DNA of 64,000 bases. Source: Geobacter sp. (lineage in GTDB: Bacteria > Desulfobacterota > Desulfuromonadia > Geobacterales > Pseudopelobacteraceae). The notes beneath the pieces were generated by a model. It did not search any database. It had not been told where the DNA came from and worked only from the letters and a program-made list of their open reading frames with translations. Positions 17,430 through 26,107 of the stretch are shown here, piece after piece. The position numbers and the translations under genes were made by a program. Positions within the stretch are counted from its first letter, which is position 1; each line of letters starts with the position of its first letter. The stretch covers positions 20,315 through 84,314 of the forward strand of contig JANYBN010000210.1 of the NCBI GenBank assembly GCA_025360785.1, given 5' to 3'.

Positions 17430-18422
17430 ATGACAGGTTCAGAAAAAGCAGCCATTCTGCTCCTATACCTTGGTAACGAAGTAACTTCAAAGGTTTATGA
17501 GCATCTGGATGATTTAGAAATAAAGAAAATCAGCAAGAGCATGGGATTACTTGGGCATGTCCCGCGTGAGACCATTATGACTGTTGTCGGCGAGTTTACG
17601 GAAGTGATTGACCCTGAAGCCGGCATTTTTTCTCAGGGCGATGAATTCGTATACAAAATTCTCGAAAAGGCTCTGGGAGCCGACAAAGCCAAGTTGTTGA
17701 TGGATGAGCTGTCTGCCTCCAGCTATGGGGATCTGGTAGATATTCTGGCAAACATGGATTCCAAGAGTATCGCCAACTTCCTCTCGCAAGAACATCCCCA
17801 GACAATCGCAGTCATTCTGGCCAAACTTAAATCAAAGCAGACCAGCGAGATTATCAGCCTACTGCCACAGGAACTTCAAGCTGAAGTTGTTATTAGAATC
17901 GCCGAAGTCGAGCAGATCTCACCAGAGATACTTAAGGATATTGACGAGGTCATGAAGCGAGAACTCCAGGCGATGGGGGGCACTCAACGCTTTAAAGTTG
18001 GCGGTATTGACAAAGTTGTCGACATGTTCAACCACTTCGAGCGGAGCAAGGAAAAGCAGATTCTCGACAAACTAGACGTCCTCAGTCCGCCTCTGTCAGA
18101 AATTATCCGCAAGCACCTCTTCACCTTTGAGGATGTATTTGCTCTCGATGACCGCAGCATCCAGTCGGTCATGCGTGAAGTTTCAAACGATACTTTGACA
18201 TTAGCCATGAAAACCTCGCCGGATGAGGTCAAGGATAAAATTTTCAAAAATATTTCCAGTCGTGCAGCAGACATGATCAAGGAAGATCTTGAGGTCATGG
18301 GGCCGGTACGCCTTTCGGATGTCGAAAAAGCACAGGGTGAAATTATCAAGATCGTGCGTAAAATGGAGGAGGAGGGGAAAATCGTTCTGGCCGGCAAGGG
18401 AAATGACGATGTCCTCGTCTAA
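17430..18422 (+). CDS. fliG: Flagellar motor switch protein FliG
   Basis: A 330-residue C-ring protein. The conserved SQEHPQTIAVILAKL segment (middle domain) and the VDMFNHFE linker are present, and the C-terminal domain contains the charged torque helix. The start ATG at 17430 is preceded by AGGAG. It bridges FliF and FliM and contacts the stator. Confidence 0.97.
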   Translation: MTGSEKAAILLLYLGNEVTSKVYEHLDDLEIKKISKSMGLLGHVPRETIMTVVGEFTEVIDPEAGIFSQGDEFVYKILEKALGADKAKLLMDELSASSYGDLVDILANMDSKSIANFLSQEHPQTIAVILAKLKSKQTSEIISLLPQELQAEVVIRIAEVEQISPEILKDIDEVMKRELQAMGGTQRFKVGGIDKVVDMFNHFERSKEKQILDKLDVLSPPLSEIIRKHLFTFEDVFALDDRSIQSVMREVSNDTLTLAMKTSPDEVKDKIFKNISSRAADMIKEDLEVMGPVRLSDVEKAQGEIIKIVRKMEEEGKIVLAGKGNDDVLV

Positions 18423-19227
18423 AATAATAAAACAGGCAGATCATGATGGCGCGACAGTCTCGGAATTCAACTTCCAAGACATAGGGTTGCTTGGCGGATT
18501 AGTTCCTGCCGTACAGCACGTTGCAACATTTGTGTCTACTGCCGGCGCAGTTTCGGACATACAACCCACGGAAAGCTTTGTACCGCTGACCATGTCGCAA
18601 CGCGAAGGCAGGCAGGACGTTGAGCAGGAAGCTGAGGAAGAGGTCGATACCGGACCTCCACCTATTGAAATAAGCGAAGAAGATCTCAATCAGAAACTCA
18701 GCGATTCATTCGATGCCGGCGTTAAAGAAGGCAAAGAGCTTACCGAGCGCGGCCTTGCCAATGTATTCAAAGCGTTACGCGCTTCAAGCGAAAGCATACA
18801 CAACCTGAGAGACAAAATACTCCGGGAATCAGAGGACGAATTAATTAATCTGATCATGCTTGTTGCCCGCAAGGTTATAATCCGTGAGATTAATCTGGAT
18901 CGCACTATTCTGGTCGGGGTCGTGCACAATGCACTTGCCAGTTTGTCGGGACGGGAAGAGATAACCGTTCGTATCAATCCCGAAGATTATCTACTGGCCA
19001 CCTCCGGGCGTTATGAACTGCTGCACAAAGAGCTGATCAATGACCGACTGCTGCTCAAACCTGACCCATCTGTTGCTGCGGGTTTTTGCCTGGTGGACAC
19101 GGACATGGGGATTATTGATGCTTCACTGGACAGCCAGATGGATCACATTTTCCAAACCCTCCTTGAACAGCGCATCCTTGCTGTTGCGTCTACCACTGGT
19201 GTTGCAGGGACCGTGACATCACAATGA
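18409..19227 (+). CDS. fliH: Flagellar export ATPase regulator FliH
   Basis: A 272-residue FliH-family protein. ATG 18409 is chosen because it overlaps the fliG end by 14 bases and has AAGGG eight bases upstream; longer in-frame starts (18289) would read through fliG codons. The N-terminal 90 residues are acidic and variable; an elongated coil (about 95-150) and a C-terminal domain with VARKVIIREI and VRINPEDY match FliH/HrpE. It would dimerise and hold FliI at the export gate and C ring. Confidence 0.9.
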   Translation: MSSSKIIKQADHDGATVSEFNFQDIGLLGGLVPAVQHVATFVSTAGAVSDIQPTESFVPLTMSQREGRQDVEQEAEEEVDTGPPPIEISEEDLNQKLSDSFDAGVKEGKELTERGLANVFKALRASSESIHNLRDKILRESEDELINLIMLVARKVIIREINLDRTILVGVVHNALASLSGREEITVRINPEDYLLATSGRYELLHKELINDRLLLKPDPSVAAGFCLVDTDMGIIDASLDSQMDHIFQTLLEQRILAVASTTGVAGTVTSQ

Positions 19228-19231
19228 TGCA

Positions 19232-20554
19232 ATGATGCCTGACATAAAGATTAATCTTGAAAAATACCGCTCAGCGCTTGCGACGACAGAACCCGTAAGG
19301 CTGCATGGCAAAGTGACCCAGGTTGTTGGCCTGGTTATCGAGGGATACTGTCCTAATACTTCAGTTGGCGCTATCTGTGAAATCAAACCTCTCGTAGGCG
19401 ACCCGATCCCGGCTGAGGTGGTTGGTTTTCGTAACAACAAAACTTTATTGATGCCACTTGGCGAGTTACGTGGCGTTGGACTCGACAGTCTGATTTCTGT
19501 CAAACGCGACAACGCTTCTCTTGGAGTAGGGCCACTCATGCTGGGGCGGGTCATCGACGGCCTGGGTAACCCGATAGACGATAAGGGCCCGATCCATATT
19601 GAAGAAGAATACCCTATTTACGCACTACCGGTAAATCCGATGCTACGTCCCCCGATCCGTAAACCGCTGGATCTGGGTATCCGCAGCATTAATGGTCTGC
19701 TTACCTGCGGCCAGGGGCAACGGGTTGGCATAATGGCTGGCTCCGGCGTTGGCAAATCGACCCTGTTGGGGATGATTGCCCGCTATACGGAAGCCGACGT
19801 GAACGTCATTGCCCTGATCGGAGAGCGCGGCCGGGAACTTCGCGAGTTTATCGAAAAGGATCTACAGGAACAGGGGCTAAAGAAATCAGTTGTGGTTGTT
19901 GCTACATCCGACCAACCTCCTCTCGTGAGGATGCGCGGCGCCTATATTGCGACAACTATTGCGGAATATTTCAAAAATCAGGGCAAAAAAGTTCTATTGA
20001 TGATGGACTCAGCGACCCGCTTTGCAATGGCGATGCGCGAGGTTGGCCTTGCCATTGGCGAACCTCCCACAACCAAGGGCTATACGCCCTCCGTTTTCGC
20101 GGCGCTGCCCAAACTGCTTGAACGAACCGGCAACTTTCCCGAGGGGAGCATAACAGCACTCTATACCGTCCTTGTTGAAGGTGACGACTTCAATGAACCG
20201 ATTTCTGATGCCATGCGCAGTATTCTTGATGGTCACATTGTGCTGTCTCGTGATCTTGCCGCCCGCGCCATATATCCGCCGATTGATGTTCTTGCGAGTG
20301 CCAGCCGTGTTATGACCGATGTTGCATCGAGAGAGCACCTGGATGTCGCATCAAAATATAAAGAAGTGCTGGCAACCTATCGACAATCTGAAGACTTAAT
20401 AAATATCGGCGCTTACAAAGCTGGCAGTAACCCTGGCATAGATTATGCTGTTGAACACATTGCTGCAATGCAGTCGTTTATGAAACAATCCGTTCATGAT
20501 CCGGTCATGCTGGAAGAAGCGGTAAACGATTTGAAATTGATGTTTGAATCCTGA
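19232..20554 (+). CDS. fliI: Flagellar export ATPase FliI
   Basis: A 440-residue F1-beta-like ATPase. Walker A AGSGVGKST sits at about 169-177, followed by IGERGREL and the Walker B strand VLLMMDSATRFAMA. C-terminal MQKxxQ-like segments are as in type III export ATPases. It powers export of rod, hook and filament subunits with FliH and FliJ. Alternative ATGs occur within a few codons (19224-19235). Confidence 0.96.
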   Translation: MMPDIKINLEKYRSALATTEPVRLHGKVTQVVGLVIEGYCPNTSVGAICEIKPLVGDPIPAEVVGFRNNKTLLMPLGELRGVGLDSLISVKRDNASLGVGPLMLGRVIDGLGNPIDDKGPIHIEEEYPIYALPVNPMLRPPIRKPLDLGIRSINGLLTCGQGQRVGIMAGSGVGKSTLLGMIARYTEADVNVIALIGERGRELREFIEKDLQEQGLKKSVVVVATSDQPPLVRMRGAYIATTIAEYFKNQGKKVLLMMDSATRFAMAMREVGLAIGEPPTTKGYTPSVFAALPKLLERTGNFPEGSITALYTVLVEGDDFNEPISDAMRSILDGHIVLSRDLAARAIYPPIDVLASASRVMTDVASREHLDVASKYKEVLATYRQSEDLINIGAYKAGSNPGIDYAVEHIAAMQSFMKQSVHDPVMLEEAVNDLKLMFES

Positions 20555-20583
20555 TTGCGACGGTTAGTCGGGGGTAACGGGCT

Positions 20584-21027
20584 ATGGCAGGCAAAGTTTT
20601 TGAACTGGAACAGGTACTGGTCTACCGCCGCGAGATGGAAAAACTGCGCAAACAGGAGTTTGCGGTTGCAAAGCTAGGGCTTGACCAAGCAAATCACGAA
20701 TTACAGCGTGAAGAAGACATTGTCGTATTATTGACACAAGAATTTCAGCGGTGCCAAAATAACCTTGGATGTATTGACGACGTGAGGATGTATTCTCACT
20801 TTTTTACGCGTAAGCGAGAAGAGATAAAACAGCACAAGGGTCGGGTCGAACATCTTGACCTGGTCATGAACGAAAAAAGATCCGACTTGATGGATGCAAG
20901 TAAAGATAAAAAAGTTCTTGAATCGTTAAAAGAGAAAAAAACCGCGGAGTTCAAGCAAGAGATGGCTACTAAAGAGCGTAATTTTCTAGACGAAATCTCC
21001 ATCCAGAAAAAGGTTAAATCCACGTGA
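20584..21027 (+). CDS. fliJ: Flagellar export chaperone-like protein FliJ
   Basis: A 147-residue all-helical, highly charged coiled-coil protein in the position normal for fliJ after fliI. N-terminal LEQVLVYRREMEKLRKQE fits the family, which has low sequence conservation. FliJ stimulates the FliI ATPase and links it to FlhA. Its stop overlaps the GTG of the next gene. Confidence 0.85.
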   Translation: MAGKVFELEQVLVYRREMEKLRKQEFAVAKLGLDQANHELQREEDIVVLLTQEFQRCQNNLGCIDDVRMYSHFFTRKREEIKQHKGRVEHLDLVMNEKRSDLMDASKDKKVLESLKEKKTAEFKQEMATKERNFLDEISIQKKVKST

Positions 21028-21584
21028 GCACTAAAAGGGCCCTTATAATTGTACTTTTCTTGGTCACAGTACTTGTTCTGCCTCAATATAAACTGACTGC
21101 GGTTCTTGCCAGTTCAGCAGCGCAGAATGAATTAGCGACCAATGAAAATGCTTCTACGAGCCAGCAACCAATCAATGCTACCCGTGCGGCTCGCGAAGAG
21201 AAAGCACTACAGGATGCCCGGCGTCAGCAGCTGGCCGAGAAAGAGGCCACTCTAACTGCCAAAGAGCTTGAACTTAAAAAAATGAGCGCAAAGATCGAAA
21301 CGCAACTGAAAATGCTTGAAGACAGTAAAAACCGACTTGATGAGTCCTTGAAAGCTAAGTCCGAAGTTCAGAAGAAAAAGCAGGATGAAAAACTTCAGAA
21401 AATGGTCAAACTGTTTAAAACCATGAAAGGTGAACAGGCGGGCAAGTACATTGACAGCTTACAGGAACATATGGCTCTCACATTACTAAGCCGCATGGAC
21501 ACAAAATCTGTCGCAAAGCTGGTACCTTTCATCAGTCAGCCACGTGTCCTCAAGTGGATAACCGACAATATGCAAGAAATTTAA
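21024..21584 (+). CDS. MotE-like flagellar protein with MgtE-N-type C-terminus
   Basis: A 186-residue protein with an N-terminal signal anchor (about 5-28), a long charged coiled coil (about 52-130) and a C-terminal 55-residue domain (KTMKGEQAGKYIDSL ... LLSRMDTKSVAKLVPFI) resembling the MgtE intracellular domain. That architecture is the MotE/FlbB family, periplasmic chaperones or partners of the stator. It starts with GTG at 21024, overlapping the fliJ stop. No stator genes are in the window. Confidence 0.78.
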   Translation: MSTKRALIIVLFLVTVLVLPQYKLTAVLASSAAQNELATNENASTSQQPINATRAAREEKALQDARRQQLAEKEATLTAKELELKKMSAKIETQLKMLEDSKNRLDESLKAKSEVQKKKQDEKLQKMVKLFKTMKGEQAGKYIDSLQEHMALTLLSRMDTKSVAKLVPFISQPRVLKWITDNMQEI

Positions 21585-21589
21585 CCTGA

Positions 21590-21623
21590 TTTTATGGACA
21601 GCGGTACTGTCCACTCCATAAAA
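21590..21623 (+). other. Hairpin between the motE-like gene and fliK
   Basis: TTTTATGG (21590-21597) pairs with CCATAAAA (21616-21623), and an inner ACAG/CTGT stem closes a CGGTA loop. On the plus strand it is followed by A residues, not T, so it is not a standard plus-strand terminator. It lies 10 bases ahead of the very strong fliK Shine-Dalgarno and could affect translation or mRNA processing. Confidence 0.4.
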
Positions 21624-21650
21624 AATATACAAGAAAGGAGGTGAAAAAGG

Positions 21651-23945
21651 ATGAATACAGGACAAATGATTATGATTCTAATGCCGATTGAAACGGCACA
21701 GACGGTTGCTGCGACACCATCTTCCCAGCTTAATTTACTGCAAGGAGAAGTTCAGGACAGCAGCCCTTTTGCCGGCATACTGAACGGCATAGCGCTCCAA
21801 GCATCAACTCAGCCAACGGTTGCAGCCGGAGAAGTGTCGTCAGAAATCAAGACGCAAGAAGAAGGGGCGGTAAATGCAGCAGTGCCACTGATTGCAATGG
21901 AAATGAATCCGGTAATTTTGGCGAAGCTTGATACATTACCAACTTTACACCCTTCAATCGAGGCAAAGTCCAAACCAGCGGAGTCAGAACCAACAGAGCA
22001 TGCTGATGAGCAGAAACCTTCAAAAGATTTGATACTACAGGAAACTTTGATGAGTGCAATTGGATCGTTAATTTCCTCAATGCCTCAGACAAACTCCACA
22101 ATGTCTGAATCAGAGCAGAACGCGGCATTGGCCGCTGATTCAGGAGATGCCGCATCAGCCGGAATTCAAAAAACGACTCTGAAAGCCGACGGCACAAAAC
22201 GGGTAGATACCGTTGTAACAACACCTGCAACGATCGGCACCAAGCCCGGACTCGACGTTGCGCAATCGCACAAAGAAGCCGTTGAGCTGCCAGTTATACC
22301 GGCTTTACCACAAATTGTTTCACCAGTTGAAAGACAGAATATCCAGCAGATCAATGCTTCGTCCACAGCACAAACAGCAGAATCATTAGTGACAGTAGGC
22401 ACTGTCATACAGAAACCATCACTACAGGCAGCGACAGAAATAACTGCTGGTACGACTCGTGGCGAATCCGTTTCAACCAACACAAAACCGGTTATTACCG
22501 CACCAGTACGACAAATCGCCACAGTAGCCGGATTATCACAGGAAACGATTCCACTACACCCGATGGAAACGGTTACATTACAAACATCACCACAAGCACC
22601 GACCATAGCAACAGCACCACCCGTTAAAAAGCCGATATTAGAGCAGATTGCGGCGGATTCAACAGCACTACCGGACGAACCATTTAAAACGTCACTGGTA
22701 TCTACTCCTGCCATTCAGAGACAAACAGAACTGGCCGGAACAACACCAGAAATGGTTATGAACGTTCACTTTGAAGCAGATTCAACAAACGCAAAACCGG
22801 ACATTGCTGCACCAGTACGGCAAAGTCCGCCAGTAACTGCATCGACCAAGGTAGAATCAGCAATAGTCTCAGTAGCAGACCAAGCAGTTCAAAAGACAAC
22901 GACAGTGGAAACACCTGCAGCTAGGAATGCACCATCCACACTGTCCAAGTCACCGATGCAGCAGATTATGGAAGCCTATTCCCGGCCCTATATGGCTGCG
23001 ACGGAGACACCTGCTGCAGCGACAGCCGACCTGAATCCCGTTGAAGCAGCAGTACAGACGGCATCGGTAGAATTTGCCAAACCTGAGCAGGGAGTACAGA
23101 AGCCCACTCCGATTTCTGGTCAGCCATTATCGACCATATCTGAACAGACGCAAACCGTTGCCCCCGCAGGACCGGTACAACACGCCATCGAAACAGGTCT
23201 TACTCCGGTCAGGGTCGCTGTAAAGACGAACGACAATCGTGCGGTAGCACAGGAAGAACCGCATCAGGCAGCACCAGCAACGACAGAAGCTAAAGCAGCA
23301 GGTAAAGCAGAAAACGTACTCGTTGCTGCTGCTAAGACCGTTGCCTCATCAACGCCGGGTGATGATTCCCGGAGTGGCGACAAGTCAATGCAGGAACGGG
23401 CAATGAATGGTCAGATACACATGGCAATACCTCAGCAAATAAAAACTGAAACTGCCGCAGCAAGCACATCAACTGCCGGCAGCACCTCAGGAGTTGCTGA
23501 ACAGGTTGCCAAACAGGTCAGCGACCATATTGCCAAACACGAAATTAAGACCGGAAACGACCAGATTGTTATCAGGCTGTCTCCAGAGAATCTTGGCGAA
23601 TTAAAGGTGAACTTACGGATGGAGAACCAGCGGCTTACTGTTGAAATAGTGACAGAAAATCGTATGGTACGTGATTCGCTTCTTCAAAATTCTGACACGC
23701 TCAAGGAATCCTTGGCAAAACAGAACATCAAAATGGACTCATTTGATGTTTCGACAGGAAGTAATAGCCAGGGCAATCTTGCTGGCAGAAGTGACCGTAA
23801 TCAGAACGAATGGCAGGAACAGGTAAAAAACAGGCAGACGCAACAATGGCTTCAAGGCGGCTATAATGTGCCAAAAGATTTGAATATGGAAAAGTTGGCA
23901 TACATCCCGCAAAGACAACATTTGATGTTGGATGTTCATTTTTAA
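21651..23945 (+). CDS. fliK: Flagellar hook-length control protein FliK
   Basis: A 764-residue FliK. Residues up to about 600 are Ala/Thr/Pro/Val-rich low complexity, the expected disordered ruler. The C-terminal Flg_hook domain (about 635-710) contains VIRLSPENLGELKVNL and the helix ending LKESLAKQNIKM. The start has a near-perfect Shine-Dalgarno (AAAGGAGGTG at 21634-21643). It measures the hook and switches FlhB specificity. It is much longer than enterobacterial FliK (about 400 residues). Confidence 0.93.
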   Translation: MNTGQMIMILMPIETAQTVAATPSSQLNLLQGEVQDSSPFAGILNGIALQASTQPTVAAGEVSSEIKTQEEGAVNAAVPLIAMEMNPVILAKLDTLPTLHPSIEAKSKPAESEPTEHADEQKPSKDLILQETLMSAIGSLISSMPQTNSTMSESEQNAALAADSGDAASAGIQKTTLKADGTKRVDTVVTTPATIGTKPGLDVAQSHKEAVELPVIPALPQIVSPVERQNIQQINASSTAQTAESLVTVGTVIQKPSLQAATEITAGTTRGESVSTNTKPVITAPVRQIATVAGLSQETIPLHPMETVTLQTSPQAPTIATAPPVKKPILEQIAADSTALPDEPFKTSLVSTPAIQRQTELAGTTPEMVMNVHFEADSTNAKPDIAAPVRQSPPVTASTKVESAIVSVADQAVQKTTTVETPAARNAPSTLSKSPMQQIMEAYSRPYMAATETPAAATADLNPVEAAVQTASVEFAKPEQGVQKPTPISGQPLSTISEQTQTVAPAGPVQHAIETGLTPVRVAVKTNDNRAVAQEEPHQAAPATTEAKAAGKAENVLVAAAKTVASSTPGDDSRSGDKSMQERAMNGQIHMAIPQQIKTETAAASTSTAGSTSGVAEQVAKQVSDHIAKHEIKTGNDQIVIRLSPENLGELKVNLRMENQRLTVEIVTENRMVRDSLLQNSDTLKESLAKQNIKMDSFDVSTGSNSQGNLAGRSDRNQNEWQEQVKNRQTQQWLQGGYNVPKDLNMEKLAYIPQRQHLMLDVHF

Positions 23946-23965
23946 GTAATGGAGGTGAGAATACA

Positions 23966-24622
23966 ATGGTAAGCAGCGTAGGAACAACATCAGCCGACAC
24001 AAGCGTAGCTGCAGCAGCCATGAAGCAAAGTACTGGGCTCAACAAAGATGATTTTCTCAAGCTTTTTGTCGCCCAACTCAAGAATCAGGATCCACTCAAT
24101 CCCCAGGACAGTTCGGCGTTTGTCACGCAATTAGCCCAGTTGACTCAGGTTGAGCAGGCCTACAACACAAACACCAACCTGCAAAATCTGGTCAGTACCG
24201 TCAAAGGGACTTCATCGCTAAACGTATCATCCATGATTGGCAGAAACGTCACGGCTGAAGGAAACAAAGTGAATTTCAATGGCACGGCAACTAAACTCAA
24301 CTATAATTTGCCGGCAGCAACAAATTCGACCACTGTAACAATAACCGACGGCACCGGAAATACGGTGCGCACAATCAATCTGGGGGCCAATTCAAACGGT
24401 CTCAATTCAATAGCGTGGGATGGCAAAAACAATTCCGGTGCGCTCCTTTCTTCCGGGATTTATAATTTTGCCGTTGCGGGCAAGGCTTCTGACGGCAGCG
24501 CAATTACCGGAACAACCTTTACAAGTGGCAAGATTGATGGCATCGCATTCAACGGCACAGATCCAGTTATCAAAATTGGAAACATCGAAATACCGGTTTC
24601 TGCACTTGCCACAATATCCTGA
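23966..24622 (+). CDS. flgD: Hook cap / assembly protein FlgD
   Basis: A 218-residue hook-scaffolding protein. The N-terminal signature LNKDDFLKLFVAQLKNQDP is present, then a FlgD Ig-like/tudor region with the LNSIAWDGKNNSGALLSSG motif. A good GGAGGTGA lies upstream. FlgD caps the growing hook and is discarded. Confidence 0.96.
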   Translation: MVSSVGTTSADTSVAAAAMKQSTGLNKDDFLKLFVAQLKNQDPLNPQDSSAFVTQLAQLTQVEQAYNTNTNLQNLVSTVKGTSSLNVSSMIGRNVTAEGNKVNFNGTATKLNYNLPAATNSTTVTITDGTGNTVRTINLGANSNGLNSIAWDGKNNSGALLSSGIYNFAVAGKASDGSAITGTTFTSGKIDGIAFNGTDPVIKIGNIEIPVSALATIS

Positions 24623-24670
24623 ACCGTTTCATTTTTGAGTTAGTACAAAACTCGTAACAGCAAATACGCA

Positions 24671-24723
24671 ACAGGCTGGCCCTCCGAGAGGAAGCCTGTG
24701 AATACCGACCGACTGAGGTATTC
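24671..24723 (+). ncRNA. Two-hairpin leader element, copy 1 (upstream of the first hook gene)
   Basis: Hairpin 1: ACAGGCT (24671-24677) pairs with AGCCTGT (24693-24699) and encloses an inner CCTC/GAGG stem. Hairpin 2: GAATACC (24700-24706) pairs with GGTATTC (24717-24723) around the loop GACCGACTGA. It ends 28 bases before the ATG of the short flgE-type gene. The same architecture with compensatory changes recurs at 26011-26065. I do not recognise it as a named riboswitch; a cis-regulatory RNA is inferred. Confidence 0.6.
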
Positions 24724-24751
24724 TAAAAAAAACCCTTTAGGGGAGGCGCAC

Positions 24752-25543
24752 ATGGGCTTTTCATCCGCGATGATGTCCGGTGTAAGTGGACTTCAGAGCA
24801 ATGCCGACGCGATCAGCGTTATCGGCAACAATATTGCCAATGTCAATACTGTTGGTTTCAAGTCCGGCCGGACACTTTTCAGCGATTTGCTCTCCGAAAC
24901 AGCAGCAGCCAAGGACTCACAGGTTGGACTTGGTGTTCAGATCGCCGCCATTGAAAATCAGTTTTCACAAGGAACCCTTACTAATTCAGTAAATGCTACA
25001 GACATTGCAATCAACGGCAATGGATTTTTTATCGTGCAGGATAGTTCCTCAACTCCCTCTACGTACTACACTCGCGCCGGCGCCTTTAATCCTGACGATA
25101 AAAGTACGTATCTTGTTAACCCGGATGGGGCAAAGCTGTGCGATTCTGCAGGCGCACCGATCAATCTCACCACGTTTGCGAACTTCTCAAGTATCAAAAA
25201 CATCAGCCCGGATGGAACAATAAGCTATCTTGACACCAATGGTTCTCAGCAAGTATCGGCGACCAAGATCGGTATAGCCTCGTTCATAAATCCGACCGGG
25301 CTGGAAAAGGCTGGCGGCAGCCTTTATCGTGCCGATTTGGGCACGGAAGGCTCCGGTGCTGCGGTTATTGCTGAGCCTGACCAGGATAATGCTATTCATT
25401 CCTTCTCACTCGAGGAAAGCAATGTGGACATGGCAAAACAGATGGTCAACTTGATCACCACGCAACGTGCATATTCTGCAAATTCTAAGACCATCATGAC
25501 AAGCGACGAGATGACCAAGACGGTTATTAATCTTAAACGATAA
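24752..25543 (+). CDS. Short FlgE/FlgF-type hook-basal-body protein
   Basis: A 263-residue member of the FlgE/F/G family. The start at 24752 (GGGGAGG upstream) gives the normal MGFSSAMMSGVSGLQ opening; an upstream ATG at 24698 would run through the structured leader. N-terminal SVIGNNIANVNTVGFK and the C-terminal LEESNVDMAKQMVNL helix are conserved. It lacks the large middle domain of a full hook protein, so its size fits FlgF/FlgG, but its sequence and position next to flgD and a full flgE suggest a minor or early hook subunit. Confidence 0.85.
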   Translation: MGFSSAMMSGVSGLQSNADAISVIGNNIANVNTVGFKSGRTLFSDLLSETAAAKDSQVGLGVQIAAIENQFSQGTLTNSVNATDIAINGNGFFIVQDSSSTPSTYYTRAGAFNPDDKSTYLVNPDGAKLCDSAGAPINLTTFANFSSIKNISPDGTISYLDTNGSQQVSATKIGIASFINPTGLEKAGGSLYRADLGTEGSGAAVIAEPDQDNAIHSFSLEESNVDMAKQMVNLITTQRAYSANSKTIMTSDEMTKTVINLKR

Positions 25544-25601
25544 TCAGGTCGTTTGTTCCAGCAATTCCGTAATCAAATAAATCAAGGGGGGTGATGTTTG
25601 A

Positions 25602-26000
25602 GTGTCGGATAATATATATTTTCCAAATCCTGTCGTCGTCAATCCGGATCGGCAGCAGATAAAACAGCCGCTTCAAAACGTGCGCAAACCGGATGGCAAG
25701 CCATCTGCATTCGATAAAATACTTGGTCAACAGCTACCGTCATCGGAAGGCCTGAAGTTTTCCCAGCATGCCCAAGACAGGTTGCGCTCACGCGGTATCA
25801 CAATCAATGCGGCAGAAATGGGTCTACTAAACTCTGCTGTCAATGATGTTGCACAGAAGGGTGGCAAGGAATCCCTGATTATGATGGGTGACGCAGCCTT
25901 TGTGGTGAGTGTCAAAAACCGGACTGTTGTCACCGCCATGGATCGAAGCCAGATGCAAGGCAACGTATTTACCAACATAGATTCAGCAGTAATTATTTAA
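25602..26000 (+). CDS. TIGR02530-type flagellar operon protein
   Basis: A 132-residue protein. The C-terminal 85 residues (GLKFSQHAQDRLRSRGI ... MDRSQMQGNVFTNIDSAVII) match the small flagellar operon protein family TIGR02530, usually found beside flgD and flgE. It starts with GTG at 25602 behind AAGGGGGGTGA. Its role is unresolved; an export chaperone or hook-assembly helper is plausible by context. It separates the two hook-type genes. Confidence 0.82.
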   Translation: MSDNIYFPNPVVVNPDRQQIKQPLQNVRKPDGKPSAFDKILGQQLPSSEGLKFSQHAQDRLRSRGITINAAEMGLLNSAVNDVAQKGGKESLIMMGDAAFVVSVKNRTVVTAMDRSQMQGNVFTNIDSAVII

Positions 26001-26010
26001 ACGTATCGCA

Positions 26011-26065
26011 ATGGGCTGGACCTCCTTGAGGAAGCCCATGGTATGCCGACCGATAGAGGCATTCC
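26011..26065 (+). ncRNA. Two-hairpin leader element, copy 2 (upstream of flgE)
   Basis: Hairpin 1: ATGGGCT (26011-26017) pairs with AGCCCAT (26033-26039) with an inner CCTC/GAGG stem. Hairpin 2: GGTATGCC (26040-26047) pairs with GGCATTCC (26058-26065) with one T-T mismatch, around the loop GACCGATAGA. Relative to copy 1, two base pairs of hairpin 1 and one of hairpin 2 changed on both sides. The element ends 42 bases before the flgE ATG. Confidence 0.6.
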
Positions 26066-26107
26066 AAAACAACTCGCTCAAAACAATATCCTTAATGGAG
26101 GCACACA

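Noticed and set aside
24671..26065. Cyclic-di-GMP (GEMM) riboswitch
   Set aside because: The conserved GEMM core and its receptor loops are not present; the two-hairpin layout is different.
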